The notes under the pieces: generated by a model
The model's database searches: none
Told to the model about the DNA's origin: nothing
Seen by the model: the letters and a program-made list of their open reading frames with translations, nothing else
Made by a program: the position numbers and the translations under genes
DNA from: Corynebacterium mendelii
GTDB taxonomy: Bacteria > Actinomycetota > Actinomycetes > Mycobacteriales > Mycobacteriaceae
Length of the DNA stretch: 59,098 nt
NCBI RefSeq assembly: GCF_017307055.1
Contig: NZ_JAFLEQ010000017.1
Location: forward strand, 238,134 to 297,231
Reading direction: 5' to 3'
Shown: in pieces, positions 8,887 through 18,185 of the stretch
Layout of the letters: every line of letters begins with the position of its first letter
Numbering within the stretch: position 1 is the first letter of the stretch

Positions 8887-9525
8887 TCAGCGGAACTCCC
8901 GGCGGGCCGGATACGGGGGCACAACCACGGTCCCTTTCTCAAGGTAGGTTTTCAGTGCCTGGCCCAGACTCCGTGACGAACCCGGCACCGCATCCGCCCA
9001 CTCGGCCACGGCTTTCTCGTCGGCCATATCGCTGGTCTGTTTGATCAGGGTGACCGGAATACCGAACCGGTAGCCGACATAGGCGACCGCGTAGCCCTCC
9101 ATCTCCACCAGGGAGGCTTTCTGTGCGAGACGGTTTTTGGTGGCTGAATCGGCGACGAAACTGTCACCGGTGGCCAGCACCGCCTCCGGCAGCACCCCGG
9201 TGGTGGCCAGCACCAGGTCGTTGAGCATCGGTTTACCGTCGATGGCTTCCAGCACATCGTCGTTGAAATCGTGCTTGTAGACCCAGGAGACCTCGAAAAA
9301 CCCGGAGACCCCCTCTTTCAGTGCCCCGGCGGTACCCAGATTGATCAGACAGGACGGGGCAATCCCCCGGGAGGCAGCATCAACAATCAGTTCAGTCAAC
9401 GTCAGAGTGGCCGCCAGTGTGCCCACACCGGTGACCACCACCGGAAGATCAGTGTCCAAGTGGCGGGCTTCGCCCTGTGTGGCCGAAACCACCAGTGGGA
9501 TGTTGTTAACAATCGGATTATCCAT
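8887..9525 (-). CDS. Nucleosidase (MTA/SAH nucleosidase-like, PNP/UDP fold)
   Basis: A 212-residue protein of the PNP/UDP phosphorylase superfamily, most like corynebacterial nucleosidases related to 5'-methylthioadenosine/S-adenosylhomocysteine nucleosidase. The N-terminal strand (IPLVVSATQGEARHL), the Gly-rich TGVGTLAATLTL base-binding loop, CLINLGTAGALKEG and the ribose-binding VEMEGYAVAYVGYRFGIP are seen in order. QTSDMADEKAVAEWAD fits the catalytic Asp region near the C-terminus. I use the ATG at 9525 (MDNPIVNNIPL), preceded by GGGGGG; longer frames upstream are unlike the family. It is divergent from the Fe-S oxidoreductase. It would cleave the glycosidic bond of adenosyl by-products in methionine/SAM recycling. 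Confidence 0.82.
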   Translation of the reverse strand: MDNPIVNNIPLVVSATQGEARHLDTDLPVVVTGVGTLAATLTLTELIVDAASRGIAPSCLINLGTAGALKEGVSGFFEVSWVYKHDFNDDVLEAIDGKPMLNDLVLATTGVLPEAVLATGDSFVADSATKNRLAQKASLVEMEGYAVAYVGYRFGIPVTLIKQTSDMADEKAVAEWADAVPGSSRSLGQALKTYLEKGTVVVPPYPARREFR

Positions 9526-9740
9526 ACCCCCCACTTTAATTGCGTAACGCGACACCGCGCCTTCTTCGGTGGTGGCCGGAGTCCGCCTGCCCAACCCGAC
9601 GGTTTTCCCGCAGCCCATCCGGCTTCTACAGTAAGTGGGACACACCCGCCCCGCTGCCACCGGAAACGACATGCGGCACTTTGTGCCCCACAGTTGCAGC
9701 ACACCATCCGAAGTCGATCACAAGGCCCGCTGAAACCCCC

Positions 9741-12740
9741 ATGCCAGACGTTGATTCCACCACCGCAACCGTGACGATGATCCTCGGGATCACCGGGGTT
9801 GTGCTGTCGGTTCCGGCATGGCTGTTTTTCCTCCGCGGGGCCCGGGGTCTGTGGAAATTCATCACCTCAGGAACACCACTTCCCGGTAGATTCAACCGCC
9901 CGTTCACCCGCCTCGCCACCCTGGTCAAAGAGGTTGTCTTCCATTCGGAGATGGCCCGCAAACCGGCGGTGGCCATCGCCCACTGGTTCGTCATGGTCGG
10001 GTTCCTGGTGGGTTTCATCCTCTGGTTCGAGGCCTACATCCAGACCTTCAACCCGCACGGCGGCTGGCCGGTGGTCAGCCACTGGCCGATCTACCACCTG
10101 CTCGACGAAATCCTGGGACTCGGGACCGTGCTGGGCATCATGTTTTTGGTTCTGGTGCGACTGAACAGCCGGGTAAAAGAAAGACTGAGCCGTTTCTACG
10201 GCTCCAACCAGCTGGCCGCCCGCTTCGTCGAAGCCGTGGTCTTTGTTGAAGGTGCCGGCATGATCCTGGTCAAAGCCGGGAAAATCGCCACCTACCCCGA
10301 CCATACGCCGAACCCGTGGACCGATTTTGTCACCATGCATGTGGCCACACTGCTGCCCGCCTCGGCCATCATGGTCAGCTGCTTCGCCCTGATGAAACTG
10401 CTCTCCGGTCTGGTGTGGCTGTTCGTGGTCGGCAAACAACTGTCCTGGGGTGTGGCCTGGCACCGGTTCCTCGCGTTTTTCACCATCTTCCTGCAGAAAA
10501 ACCCCGACGGAAGCAATGCCCTGGGTCCGGTGCAGCCCATGTACTCGTCCGGTAGACCAATCACCCTGGACACAGCCGACCCCGACACCGACACCATCGG
10601 GGTGGGCCATCTTCCCGACGCTTCCTGGAAGATGCTGCTCGACTCGGCCACCTGCACCGAATGCGGCCGCTGCCAGGAGATGTGTCCGGCCTGGAACACC
10701 GGCAAACCGCTCAGCCCCAAAAAATTCATGATCGACATCCGCGACGCGGCGATCAAAAACTCTTCTTACCTTGTCGACCCTTCTCTCCTGGAAGGGACAC
10801 AAGACGATGCCCACGCCGGGCTGGATGTGCTGCGCATGACCGGCCGATCAGCCATCATCGACCCCGATGAGCTGTGGAGCTGCACCAACTGCGGCGCCTG
10901 TGTCGAACAATGCCCGGTCGACATCGAGCACATCGACCACATCACCAACCTGCGTCGCTTCGAGGTTCTCATCGAATCCGAGTTCCCCAGCGAACTGACC
11001 GGGATGTTCAAGAACTTAGAGACCAAGAAAAACCCGTGGGGCCGCAACGCCAAAGACCGGGAAGACTGGATCAGCAAAGCCAGGAAAAACGGTGTCGACG
11101 TTCCGGTTCTCGGCGAGGACGTCACCGATTTCAGCGACCTGGAATACCTGTTCTGGGTCGGCTGCGCCGGCGCCTTCGACGACCAGGCTGTCAAAACCAC
11201 CGTGGCTGTGGTGGAACTTCTGCACACCGCGGGCGTGAAATTCGCGGTCCTGGGCAAAGCCGAGGGTTGTACCGGTGATCCAGCTCGCCGGGCGGGCAAC
11301 GAATTCCTGTTCCAAATGCTGGCAGAGGACAATATTGCACTGCTCAACGACACCTTTGACGGGGTGCCGAAAGGACAGCGCAAAATCATCACCACCTGCC
11401 CGCACTGCTTTAACACGCTGCGCAACGAATACCCCGATTTCGACGGACACTTTGACGTGTTCCACCACACCCAGCTGCTGAACAGGCTGGTGCGCGACGG
11501 TCTGTTGACACCGGTCCCCCGGACAGACAAGAACCGCAAGCCGGTCACCTACCACGACCCGTGTTTTTTGGGACGGCACAACAAAGTCTTCGACCCGCCG
11601 CGGGAACTGATCGGTGCCACCGGCGCCGATTTAAAAGAGATGGACCGCAACAAAAACCAGGGTTTCTGCTGTGGTGCCGGCGGCGCCCGGATGTTCATGG
11701 AAGAAAAACTGGGTACCCGCATCGCCGACAACCGGGCGGAAGAAGCAGTCGCCACCGGGGCGGAAGAAATCGCGGTCGGCTGCCCGTTTTGCAACGTGAT
11801 GCTCACCGGCGGGGTGAAAGCCGTCAGTGACGCCCCCGCAGACGAACAACCGGTGGTCAAAGATGTCGCCCAGATGCTGCGCGACAATGTGTTGGTCGAC
11901 GGCAAACTCCCCACCCCCAGAGACAAACAGTTTCTTGAACCGCCGACACGCGGCCTGACAGATCTTGGGCTGACGTCTGTCCGTCACCTGCCTCCCACGG
12001 CAGACTCTGAAAAGACAAAAACAAAGCCGCAACAACAGACGCCTGTCACGCCGTCCCCGGCAAAAGACAACCAGCCCTCCGGCGCTGCTACCCCAGGTAC
12101 AGCAACACCCAGACCAACCGTCCCCCAAGCACCAGGTGCCGCCAAACCGGCAGCACCGGGATCCGCACGAGCCGCCACACCCAAAGCACCCGGTACGGCA
12201 ACCCCCAGACCAACCGTCCCCCAAGCACCAGGATCCGCAAAACCAGCAGCACCAGGATCAGCAAAACCTGCAGCACCAGGGTCTGTACGACCAGCTGCCC
12301 CCAAAGCACCCGGTGCGGCGAAACCAAAAAACATCACGCCCCAAGCACCCGGCGGAGCAAAACCAGCAGAACCAGGATCAGCAAAACCTGCAGCACCAGG
12401 GTCTGTACGACCAGCTGCCCCCAAAGCACCCGGTGCGGCGAAACCAAAAAACATCACGCCCCAAGCACCCGGCGGAGCAAAACCAGCAGCACCAGGATCA
12501 GCACGACCCGCCACACCCAAAGCACCCGGTACGGCCACACCCATACCAGCTGCACCAAAAGCACCCGGCGCCGCCAAACCCAAAGCCCCAGGATCCGCAA
12601 AACCAGCAGCACCAGGATCGGCAAAACCTGCAGCACCAGGGTCTGTACGACCAGCTGCCCCCAAAGCACCCGGTGCGGCAAAGCCCGGGGGAATCCGGCC
12701 GCCCGGGGCGGCGAAGCCTGTCACCAACGACAAGGAGTAG
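9741..12740 (+). CDS. Membrane Fe-S oxidoreductase, HdrD/GlpC-like, with repetitive tail
   Basis: A 999-residue protein. The N-terminal ~270 residues hold five or six membrane helices, as in HdrE/NarI-type cytochrome b subunits. Two 4Fe-4S motifs follow: CTECGRCQEMCP near 305 and CTNCGACVEQCP near 381. Two CCG domains then give WVGCAGAF, GCTGDPARR, CPHCFN, YHDPCFLGRHN, GFCCGAGGARM and GCPFCN. This suits electron transfer between a quinone pool and an unknown soluble partner. From about residue 770 the chain is Pro/Ala/Gly/Lys repeats built on a 40-residue unit. The start at 9741 is the ATG nearest the first helix but has no good ribosome site; an ATG at 9777 is an alternative. It sits upstream of alaT as in related corynebacteria. 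Confidence 0.88.
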   Translation: MPDVDSTTATVTMILGITGVVLSVPAWLFFLRGARGLWKFITSGTPLPGRFNRPFTRLATLVKEVVFHSEMARKPAVAIAHWFVMVGFLVGFILWFEAYIQTFNPHGGWPVVSHWPIYHLLDEILGLGTVLGIMFLVLVRLNSRVKERLSRFYGSNQLAARFVEAVVFVEGAGMILVKAGKIATYPDHTPNPWTDFVTMHVATLLPASAIMVSCFALMKLLSGLVWLFVVGKQLSWGVAWHRFLAFFTIFLQKNPDGSNALGPVQPMYSSGRPITLDTADPDTDTIGVGHLPDASWKMLLDSATCTECGRCQEMCPAWNTGKPLSPKKFMIDIRDAAIKNSSYLVDPSLLEGTQDDAHAGLDVLRMTGRSAIIDPDELWSCTNCGACVEQCPVDIEHIDHITNLRRFEVLIESEFPSELTGMFKNLETKKNPWGRNAKDREDWISKARKNGVDVPVLGEDVTDFSDLEYLFWVGCAGAFDDQAVKTTVAVVELLHTAGVKFAVLGKAEGCTGDPARRAGNEFLFQMLAEDNIALLNDTFDGVPKGQRKIITTCPHCFNTLRNEYPDFDGHFDVFHHTQLLNRLVRDGLLTPVPRTDKNRKPVTYHDPCFLGRHNKVFDPPRELIGATGADLKEMDRNKNQGFCCGAGGARMFMEEKLGTRIADNRAEEAVATGAEEIAVGCPFCNVMLTGGVKAVSDAPADEQPVVKDVAQMLRDNVLVDGKLPTPRDKQFLEPPTRGLTDLGLTSVRHLPPTADSEKTKTKPQQQTPVTPSPAKDNQPSGAATPGTATPRPTVPQAPGAAKPAAPGSARAATPKAPGTATPRPTVPQAPGSAKPAAPGSAKPAAPGSVRPAAPKAPGAAKPKNITPQAPGGAKPAEPGSAKPAAPGSVRPAAPKAPGAAKPKNITPQAPGGAKPAAPGSARPATPKAPGTATPIPAAPKAPGAAKPKAPGSAKPAAPGSAKPAAPGSVRPAAPKAPGAAKPGGIRPPGAAKPVTNDKE
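12241..12690 (+). repeat. 120-bp tandem repeat in the oxidoreductase tail
   Basis: Bases 12241-12360 and 12361-12480 differ at one position only (120-bp period, 40 codons). A third, partial copy begins at 12601 and stays nearly identical for about 80 bp. The encoded unit is of the type APGSAKPAAPGSVRPAAPKA plus 20 more residues. Such near-identity points to recent expansion and likely length variation between strains. Confidence 0.95.
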
Positions 12741-12878
12741 ATGCGGTTTTACGCGGGGTTGGCAGCCGGTGCTGCGTCGCTGCGGTGGTCCGGGCAGCTG
12801 TGGGTATGGAGTGCTTTCTTCCCGCCGGTGTTTTCGTTCAGACTGGCCAGAGCTGGTTGTTGGGGAAAACGGGACTAA
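12741..12878 (+). CDS. Possible 45-aa small protein
   Basis: An ATG directly after the oxidoreductase stop opens a 45-codon frame (MRFYAGLAAGAASLRWSGQ...) preceded by AAGGAG, 3 nt from the ATG. The product is hydrophobic and Trp/Phe-rich (WVWSAFFPPVFSF), so it could be a one-helix membrane protein. There is no homologue I recognise. The Shine-Dalgarno site and the stop-start contact favour translation by coupling. Chance occurrence in GC-rich DNA is a real alternative. Confidence 0.3.
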   Translation: MRFYAGLAAGAASLRWSGQLWVWSAFFPPVFSFRLARAGCWGKRD

Positions 12879-12967
12879 CTGTCCTTTCACTGTCCCAGGG
12901 CTGCAAGGGGTCGCAGCGGGTGCGGTCCCATCTGGTGGGTGATCCGGCACGGGTGGCTGTGACGTGG

Positions 12968-12973
12968 CAAAAT
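12968..12973 (+). promoter_or_regulatory. Possible leaderless -10 box of alaT
   Basis: CAAAAT ends 7 nt before the ATG at 12981, the spacing of leaderless transcripts. The first base departs from the TANNNT consensus. It supports the 12981 start over the ATG at 12972, which would overlap the box. Confidence 0.35.
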
Positions 12974-12980
12974 GGTCCGC

Positions 12981-14315
12981 ATGGCCTCCAAGAAAAAGAT
13001 CGACGACCAGCGACCCGACAGTGAGATTCCCGGTGACGGCCCCATTGTGACCACCACCCACACCGATCCCGCGACCGGTGAAGTGAAACGGCGCAAGCGC
13101 CGCGCCTTCACCACGGCGGAAAATCTCTCCAATGTGCAGTACGAAATTCGTGGGCCGATCGCCCAGGAGGCCGAGCGGCTGGAATACCACGGCCACTCGA
13201 TTTTGAAGCTGAACACCGGTAACCCGGCTGTGTTCGGTTTCGATGCCCCCGATGTGATCATGCGTGACATGATTGCCGCGCTTCCCACGTCCCAGGGCTA
13301 TTCCACCTCCCGCGGCATCCTCTCGGCGCGGCGGGCGATTGTCACCCGCTACGAACTGGTGGAGGGATTCCCCGACATCGATGTCGATGATGTGTGGCTG
13401 GGCAACGGTGTCTCGGAACTGATTTCCATGTGCACCCAGGCGCTGCTCAACCCCGGCGATGAGGTGCTGGTCCCGATGCCGGACTATCCGCTGTGGACCG
13501 CCTCGACGAACCTGGCCGGCGGCAAGGCGGTGCACTACCGCTGCGACGAGAACAACGAGTGGAATCCGGATATCGAGGACATCAAAGCCAAGGTGAGTGA
13601 CAACACCCGGGCGATTGTCATCATCAACCCGAACAACCCCACCGGTGCGGTGTATTCGAAGGATGTTCTCAAGCAGATCGTGCAGATCGCCCGGGAACAC
13701 GAGCTTTTGATTTTCGCCGATGAAATCTATGACCGGATTCTCTTCGACGATGCGGTGCACCATTCGGTGGCCGCCCTGGCCCCCGACCTGGTGGTGGTCA
13801 CCTTCAACGGCCTGTCGAAGGCGTACCGGGTGTGCGGCTACCGGGCGGGCTGGATGATTGTCACCGGCCCGAAGAAGGTGGCGAAGGGTTTTGTCGACGG
13901 CGTGAATCTTTTGTCGGGTATGCGGTTGTGCCCGAATGTGCCGGCCCAGCATGCCATTCAGGCGGCGCTCGGCGGCAAGCAGTCGATTTTCCAGTTGACG
14001 GCAAAAACCGGCCGCATCTACGAGCAGCGGGAAATCGCGTGGAAGAAACTCAACGAGATCCCGGGCGTGTCCTGTGTCAAGCCGATGGGTGCGCTGTACG
14101 CCTTCCCGAAGCTGGATTTGGACTACTACGACGTCGATGATGATGCGAAGCTGATGCTGGATCTGTTGCGCCAAGAGCACATTCTCATGGTGCAGGGAAC
14201 CGGCTTCAACTGGGACAAACCCGACCATTTCCGGGTGGTGTTCCTGCCGCGGGCCAACGAGCTGGCTGAAGGCATTGACCGGCTGGGGAATTTCCTGGCC
14301 GACCGGGTCCGCTGA
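12981..14315 (+). CDS. alaT: Alanine/valine-type aminotransferase AlaT
   Basis: A 444-residue PLP-dependent class I aminotransferase of the AlaT/YfbQ group, transferring amino groups between alanine, glutamate or valine and pyruvate or other 2-oxo acids. Visible are NTGNPAVFGFDAP (substrate loop), YSTSRGILSARRAIV, NGVSELISMCTQALLNPGDEVL, the NPNNPTGAVYSKD signature and the Schiff-base lysine in NGLSKAYRVCGYRAGWM (about residue 280). The final FRVVFLPR carries the carboxylate-binding Arg. A lysine-rich N-terminal extension of ~50 residues is typical of corynebacterial AlaT. The preferred start fits a leaderless -10; nine nucleotides upstream is another ATG. It lies downstream of the Fe-S oxidoreductase, as in C. 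glutamicum. Confidence 0.9.
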   Translation: MASKKKIDDQRPDSEIPGDGPIVTTTHTDPATGEVKRRKRRAFTTAENLSNVQYEIRGPIAQEAERLEYHGHSILKLNTGNPAVFGFDAPDVIMRDMIAALPTSQGYSTSRGILSARRAIVTRYELVEGFPDIDVDDVWLGNGVSELISMCTQALLNPGDEVLVPMPDYPLWTASTNLAGGKAVHYRCDENNEWNPDIEDIKAKVSDNTRAIVIINPNNPTGAVYSKDVLKQIVQIAREHELLIFADEIYDRILFDDAVHHSVAALAPDLVVVTFNGLSKAYRVCGYRAGWMIVTGPKKVAKGFVDGVNLLSGMRLCPNVPAQHAIQAALGGKQSIFQLTAKTGRIYEQREIAWKKLNEIPGVSCVKPMGALYAFPKLDLDYYDVDDDAKLMLDLLRQEHILMVQGTGFNWDKPDHFRVVFLPRANELAEGIDRLGNFLADRVR

Positions 14316-14422
14316 GATTTTTCAACGAAATCCCGCTGCCGTGCACCGGTGTGTTTTCTCCCCCGCTGCGCAGCGCCGGTGACGGTTGACGGAATGGTTT
14401 TCTGTGGTGGAGTGTCGGTGAG

Positions 14423-15079
14423 ATGTCCTTGTCCGGTGGGCCTGCACACACTGGTGCATCCGGTGTGCCCACCGCTTTTTGTGTGCCGGGCGCCGGGGCG
14501 AGTCTGCTGGCCAGAGAAATAGAAACCCTGTGGTTGACAACCGGTGACCGGCCCCGGGTGCGGGCGGTCATGGTCGATGCGGTGGGGCTTGCCGCCGCCC
14601 TGGGGCTTCACGCCCCGGCGGCTGTGCTGGTTGAGGACACGGCCACCGGTTTCGGCGGGGAGTCTGTGGCCGCGATGCTCGCCGAACTGTCGGTTCCGGT
14701 TGCCTGTGGGATGCTGGTCACCGGCTACGGGGGTGGGCACAGGGCACACGGCAGGTATGCGGGTCTGGACCGGGTGGATCCGGCAGACGGTGACACTGTG
14801 GTGGCCCGGTGGCTGGACAATGCTGTTGCCACCCGGCGCGCGGACTCGCCGAAATTAGAGGATCTGGCCGCCCACCGGTGGCCGGCCCGGGTGACTGTGC
14901 CGCTGGATGTGGAGGAAGCCGTCATCGTCGAATTGGCGGGACGGGGGTTAAGCGACCGGGCGATCGCCCACCGTCTGGGCTGTCCGGCCCGCCAGGTCAG
15001 CGCCACCGCCCACCGGTTGACCATGCTGGCCGGGGCACCCAACCGGCTGGCGCTGCCGATGACGGTGCGGGGGCTGTAG
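14423..15079 (+). CDS. LuxR/response-regulator-like HTH protein
   Basis: A 218-residue protein. Residues ~150-210 (EEAVIVELAGRGLSDRAIAHRLGCPARQVSATAHRLTMLAG) form a helix-turn-helix of the LuxR or sigma-region-4 type. The N-terminal ~140 residues show alternating hydrophobic strands and Gly-rich loops like a degenerate receiver domain (VRAVMVDAVGLAAALGLHAPAAVLVED), but no clear acidic pocket or conserved Lys. It is probably a transcription factor whose signal does not involve phosphorylation. It follows alaT by about 100 nt on the same strand. Target unknown. Confidence 0.68.
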   Translation: MSLSGGPAHTGASGVPTAFCVPGAGASLLAREIETLWLTTGDRPRVRAVMVDAVGLAAALGLHAPAAVLVEDTATGFGGESVAAMLAELSVPVACGMLVTGYGGGHRAHGRYAGLDRVDPADGDTVVARWLDNAVATRRADSPKLEDLAAHRWPARVTVPLDVEEAVIVELAGRGLSDRAIAHRLGCPARQVSATAHRLTMLAGAPNRLALPMTVRGL

Positions 15080-15205
15080 CGGGCACAGTCAATCCCCCCC
15101 GCCGGTGGCACAATATGGGCAGGTGCATATGCGCCCGCCCGTTGTTGTTTTGCCGATCAATCCGTCCTTTTCTTCCCGTGGGTTTTGCCCCGACCAGGAG
15201 ATGCT

Positions 15206-16207
15206 GTGCCCCGCAGACACCGTCTGACCATGCCGAACCGGCCGACAATCGTGATCATTGTGGTGGTTGCGGTGTGTTTCGGACTGTATTTGAAATGGAC
15301 CGCCCAACCGGCCCCGCCCGGCCCGGGTGTCGATATCGCCCGCCAATCCGGTGCCACCGGCCATCCGGCGGCAACCGGTGCACCAGCTGCCGCAACTCCG
15401 GCGGCGACCGCCACCGGTGAACCGGATCCAGCAACAGGGACACCGGTGCCGGCCGGGTCCAGCACCGGCACACCCACCCCGCTGGCACAGACCAGCACCC
15501 CCACCCCGACCACTGCGGCGGCGACACCGTCTTCCACCCCGCCGGACACCTCACCTGCCCCGGGTACCGCTGCCACGGTCCACCGGGATGCGGTCGGTCA
15601 TCTGGTGGTGCAGCCGAACAATCCGGGCGGTGATCCGCTGCCGCAGGTCACCACATCTGATCAGCCCACCCCACTGGACGGGGTTGAGGCCGGGTACACC
15701 CCTTCTGTGGTGGTGGTGCAGTGGCAGCGGCTGCGCCCGGCCACCGCGACCTCACAGGCGTTTGATATCGCGGTCTCAGCCACCGACGGACCCACCGCCG
15801 TCGACAATGGGGTGCCCACCGGTTTCGCCCGCACCCCGCTCGGGGCGGCCCTGGCGGCGTGGGCGATCTACCAGTCGGTGGGCCGCGGCGGCGAAGCGGC
15901 CACCCGCGCTGTCCTGGAATACATCACCGACCCGCAGCTGGTGGCCACGGCCACCCAGATGGCGGCCACTCCCGGCGGCACCCAGTGGCCCACCGGGGAA
16001 AGCCTGGGCACCAGCCGGGGGTTCACCGTCACCGACTACAGCCCCGACAGGGCAACAATCAGATACGCCATCCCCGCCGGCGGGAATTGGCGGGCGGTGG
16101 AACTGTCGGTGGTCTACACCGACGGCAGGTGGACGATGGGGGCGCCAAAGCAGGGAAAGTTCACGATCATCACCGCCGAGGAGGAAGCCGCCTACACCCA
16201 GTGGTAG
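15206..16207 (+). CDS. Membrane-anchored Thr/Pro-rich secreted protein
   Basis: I choose the GTG at 15206 because AGGAG lies 5 nt before it. The 333-residue product has a basic N-terminus and one signal-anchor helix (TIVIIVVVAVCFGLYL). A ~100-residue Thr/Pro/Ala linker is typical of cell-wall-spanning stalks. The globular C-terminal half (about 140-333) contains GVPTGFARTPLGAALAAWAIY, AVLEYITDPQLVATATQM and RWTMGAPKQGKFTIITAEE. This domain resembles uncharacterised secreted domains found beside actinobacterial conjugative or membrane genes. No catalytic residues stand out. Same strand as the YibE/F gene 145 nt downstream. Confidence 0.7.
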   Translation: MPRRHRLTMPNRPTIVIIVVVAVCFGLYLKWTAQPAPPGPGVDIARQSGATGHPAATGAPAAATPAATATGEPDPATGTPVPAGSSTGTPTPLAQTSTPTPTTAAATPSSTPPDTSPAPGTAATVHRDAVGHLVVQPNNPGGDPLPQVTTSDQPTPLDGVEAGYTPSVVVVQWQRLRPATATSQAFDIAVSATDGPTAVDNGVPTGFARTPLGAALAAWAIYQSVGRGGEAATRAVLEYITDPQLVATATQMAATPGGTQWPTGESLGTSRGFTVTDYSPDRATIRYAIPAGGNWRAVELSVVYTDGRWTMGAPKQGKFTIITAEEEAAYTQW

Positions 16208-16352
16208 CAGCGCACCTGCGGCCGCGGGCCTGCCCTACCGGGTCATCTTCGGGCGGGATACCGGCGTCAATGGCAGAATATGGGATACACCGGCAGGTGA
16301 TCATCCGGGCTGCGGCATCTCTGCCACAGGCACAAGAAAGGCCACCGCGCAC

Positions 16353-18158
16353 ATGGGTTCACAGCACAACCGTTTCCGGGACAGCGCCGCCACCCCCGGC
16401 CCATTGACGCCGGCGCATGTCCCCTTCCTCGACGAAGACACACCACCGCCGACCGGCTCCACCCCAGTGCCCAAACGCCCGGCCGCAGACGGCCTGCGGC
16501 CGGTTGACGGGGCGCGTGACGGGCACAGCCTCCCCTGTGCGCCGGGACCTGCAACCGGGCCACTGACCATTCCGGACAAGCTGGCTGATGCGGTAACCGC
16601 CAGCCCAGCAGCCGGGAAAAAAGACCCCCCGCCCCCGGCGGCCGGCACTCAGCCCGCCCGGCCGGTCGCTTCCCCCACAGACCCCCGCCACATAACAGCC
16701 ACCGGGATCACACGGGCTGATCTGCCCGCCATTGCCGGAAACTCGCAGGCGCAACGCGACCGGGCTGTTGTGGGGCCGCCGGACAGCGGCCCACGGCACA
16801 CCCCCGCCCCGCAGACACCACCGGCGGCAGCAGATGCGGCCACCCCGGACAGTGCCCGCAGGCAGGCGGCTGCCGCAGCCCATCTGGCAGCCCACGGTAT
16901 CGGCCCGGACGGGAAGAAAACAGCCCCCCGTCCCGGCGAGAACATTGTGACCCTGCCGCGGAAAATACTGGCCGGTTTCCTTTCCCTGGCGTTTATTGTC
17001 ACCGTCATCGGTGTCATCATGATCTGGCCGGGCGACACCGAGCCGACCATCCGGCCCGAATTCACACAGAATTCGGCGATGAGCCACCAGGTTGCCGCCG
17101 GCACGGTGATCATCACCGATGACGGACCCTGCAATTCACCGTCGGTGGGCCGGGTGTTTGATTCCGCGCCCGCCACCCCGGTGCAGCCGTCGGACAACAC
17201 CTGCACCCAGGCGATTATCGAGATAACCTCCGGGCCGGATGAGGGTCGGCGCACCATGCTGCTGCTGGCGGGCACACCGGGGGATCCCACGCTTGCCCAG
17301 GGTGATGCGATCACCCTGCAGCTGACCACCACCAGCGACGGCACCAACGGCTACAGTTTCCTCGACTACCAGCGCACCGTGCCGCTGGCCTGGTGGGTGA
17401 TTGTGACCCTGGTGGCGGTCGTTGCGGTCGGTGGTTTCGTCGGTTTCCGCTCCATCATCGGTTTGCTGGTCACCCTGGCGGTGGTGGGTTTCGTGCTGCT
17501 GCCGGGGCTGCTGCGCGGCGGGGATCCGCTGATTCTGGCCACTGTGTGCGGCTCAGCGGCGCTGTTTCTGGCTTTGTACCTGGTGCACGGAGTGACCTGG
17601 AAAACCTCTTCGGCCCTGGCGGGAACTCTCATCGCCCTGTTTCTGGCGACCTGGCTGGCCCGCATCGGCATTGAGGGTATCCGGCTGCGGGGCCTGGGCA
17701 GTGAGGACAATCTGCTCATCCAGCTGTATCTGCCGGATGTCACCGTGCAGGGGCTGATGCTGGCCGGTTTCATCATCGGTTCTCTCGGGGTGCTCAACGA
17801 TGTGACGATCTCCCAGGCATCCACGGTCAACGAGTTGGCGCACCTGGATCCGAAAGCCACCCCGCTGCGGCTTTTCACCGGGGCGATCCGGGTGGGCCGC
17901 GACCATATTGCCTCGATCATGTACACCCTGGTGCTGGGCTACACCGGTGCCGCGATACCGCTTCTGCTGCTGCTCTCGGCGGCGGACAGGCCCTTGGGGC
18001 AGGTGCTGACCAGCGACATTATGGCCACCGAGATTCTGCGCAGCGCCGTCGGCGCCCTGGCGCTGACTCTGGCGGTGCCGATCACGACCCTGATCGCGGC
18101 GTTCACCGCCGTCACCGGCCCCGGCGACAGCCACGACCACAGCCACGGCCACAGCTAA
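16353..18158 (+). CDS. YibE/F-family membrane protein
   Basis: A 601-residue protein. The first ~200 residues are Pro/Ala/Thr-rich and cytoplasmic. One helix (FLSLAFIVTVIGVIMIWP) then precedes an extracytoplasmic beta-rich domain (residues ~235-345). The YibE/F core (PF07907) of seven or eight helices follows: VPLAWWVIVTLVAVVAVGGF, SIIGLLVTLAVVGFVLLPGLL, QGLMLAGFIIGSLGVLNDVTISQAS and RDHIASIMYTLVLGYTGAAIPLLLL. The tail is His-rich (DSHDHSHGHS), which may bind metal. The start is set at 16353 with AGAAAGG about 12 nt upstream; upstream in-frame sequence overlaps the previous gene and is not protein-like. Function of the family is unknown. Confidence 0.85.
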   Translation: MGSQHNRFRDSAATPGPLTPAHVPFLDEDTPPPTGSTPVPKRPAADGLRPVDGARDGHSLPCAPGPATGPLTIPDKLADAVTASPAAGKKDPPPPAAGTQPARPVASPTDPRHITATGITRADLPAIAGNSQAQRDRAVVGPPDSGPRHTPAPQTPPAAADAATPDSARRQAAAAAHLAAHGIGPDGKKTAPRPGENIVTLPRKILAGFLSLAFIVTVIGVIMIWPGDTEPTIRPEFTQNSAMSHQVAAGTVIITDDGPCNSPSVGRVFDSAPATPVQPSDNTCTQAIIEITSGPDEGRRTMLLLAGTPGDPTLAQGDAITLQLTTTSDGTNGYSFLDYQRTVPLAWWVIVTLVAVVAVGGFVGFRSIIGLLVTLAVVGFVLLPGLLRGGDPLILATVCGSAALFLALYLVHGVTWKTSSALAGTLIALFLATWLARIGIEGIRLRGLGSEDNLLIQLYLPDVTVQGLMLAGFIIGSLGVLNDVTISQASTVNELAHLDPKATPLRLFTGAIRVGRDHIASIMYTLVLGYTGAAIPLLLLLSAADRPLGQVLTSDIMATEILRSAVGALALTLAVPITTLIAAFTAVTGPGDSHDHSHGHS

Positions 18159-18185
18159 CCGCCGCCCGCCCGGGTGGTGGGCGTG

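Noticed and set aside
11984..12733. Minus-strand frame with GALGAAG-type collagen-like repeats, and a plus-strand +1 frame rich in Pro/Gln/His
   Set aside because: Both are shadows of the repetitive tail of the Fe-S oxidoreductase, which continues in frame from a well-supported enzyme.
15123..15227. A 34-codon frame beginning GTG six nt after a CAATAT box, upstream of the secreted protein gene
   Set aside because: It overlaps the better supported start at 15206 and shows no conserved features; it might be a leader peptide, but there is no evidence beyond spacing.
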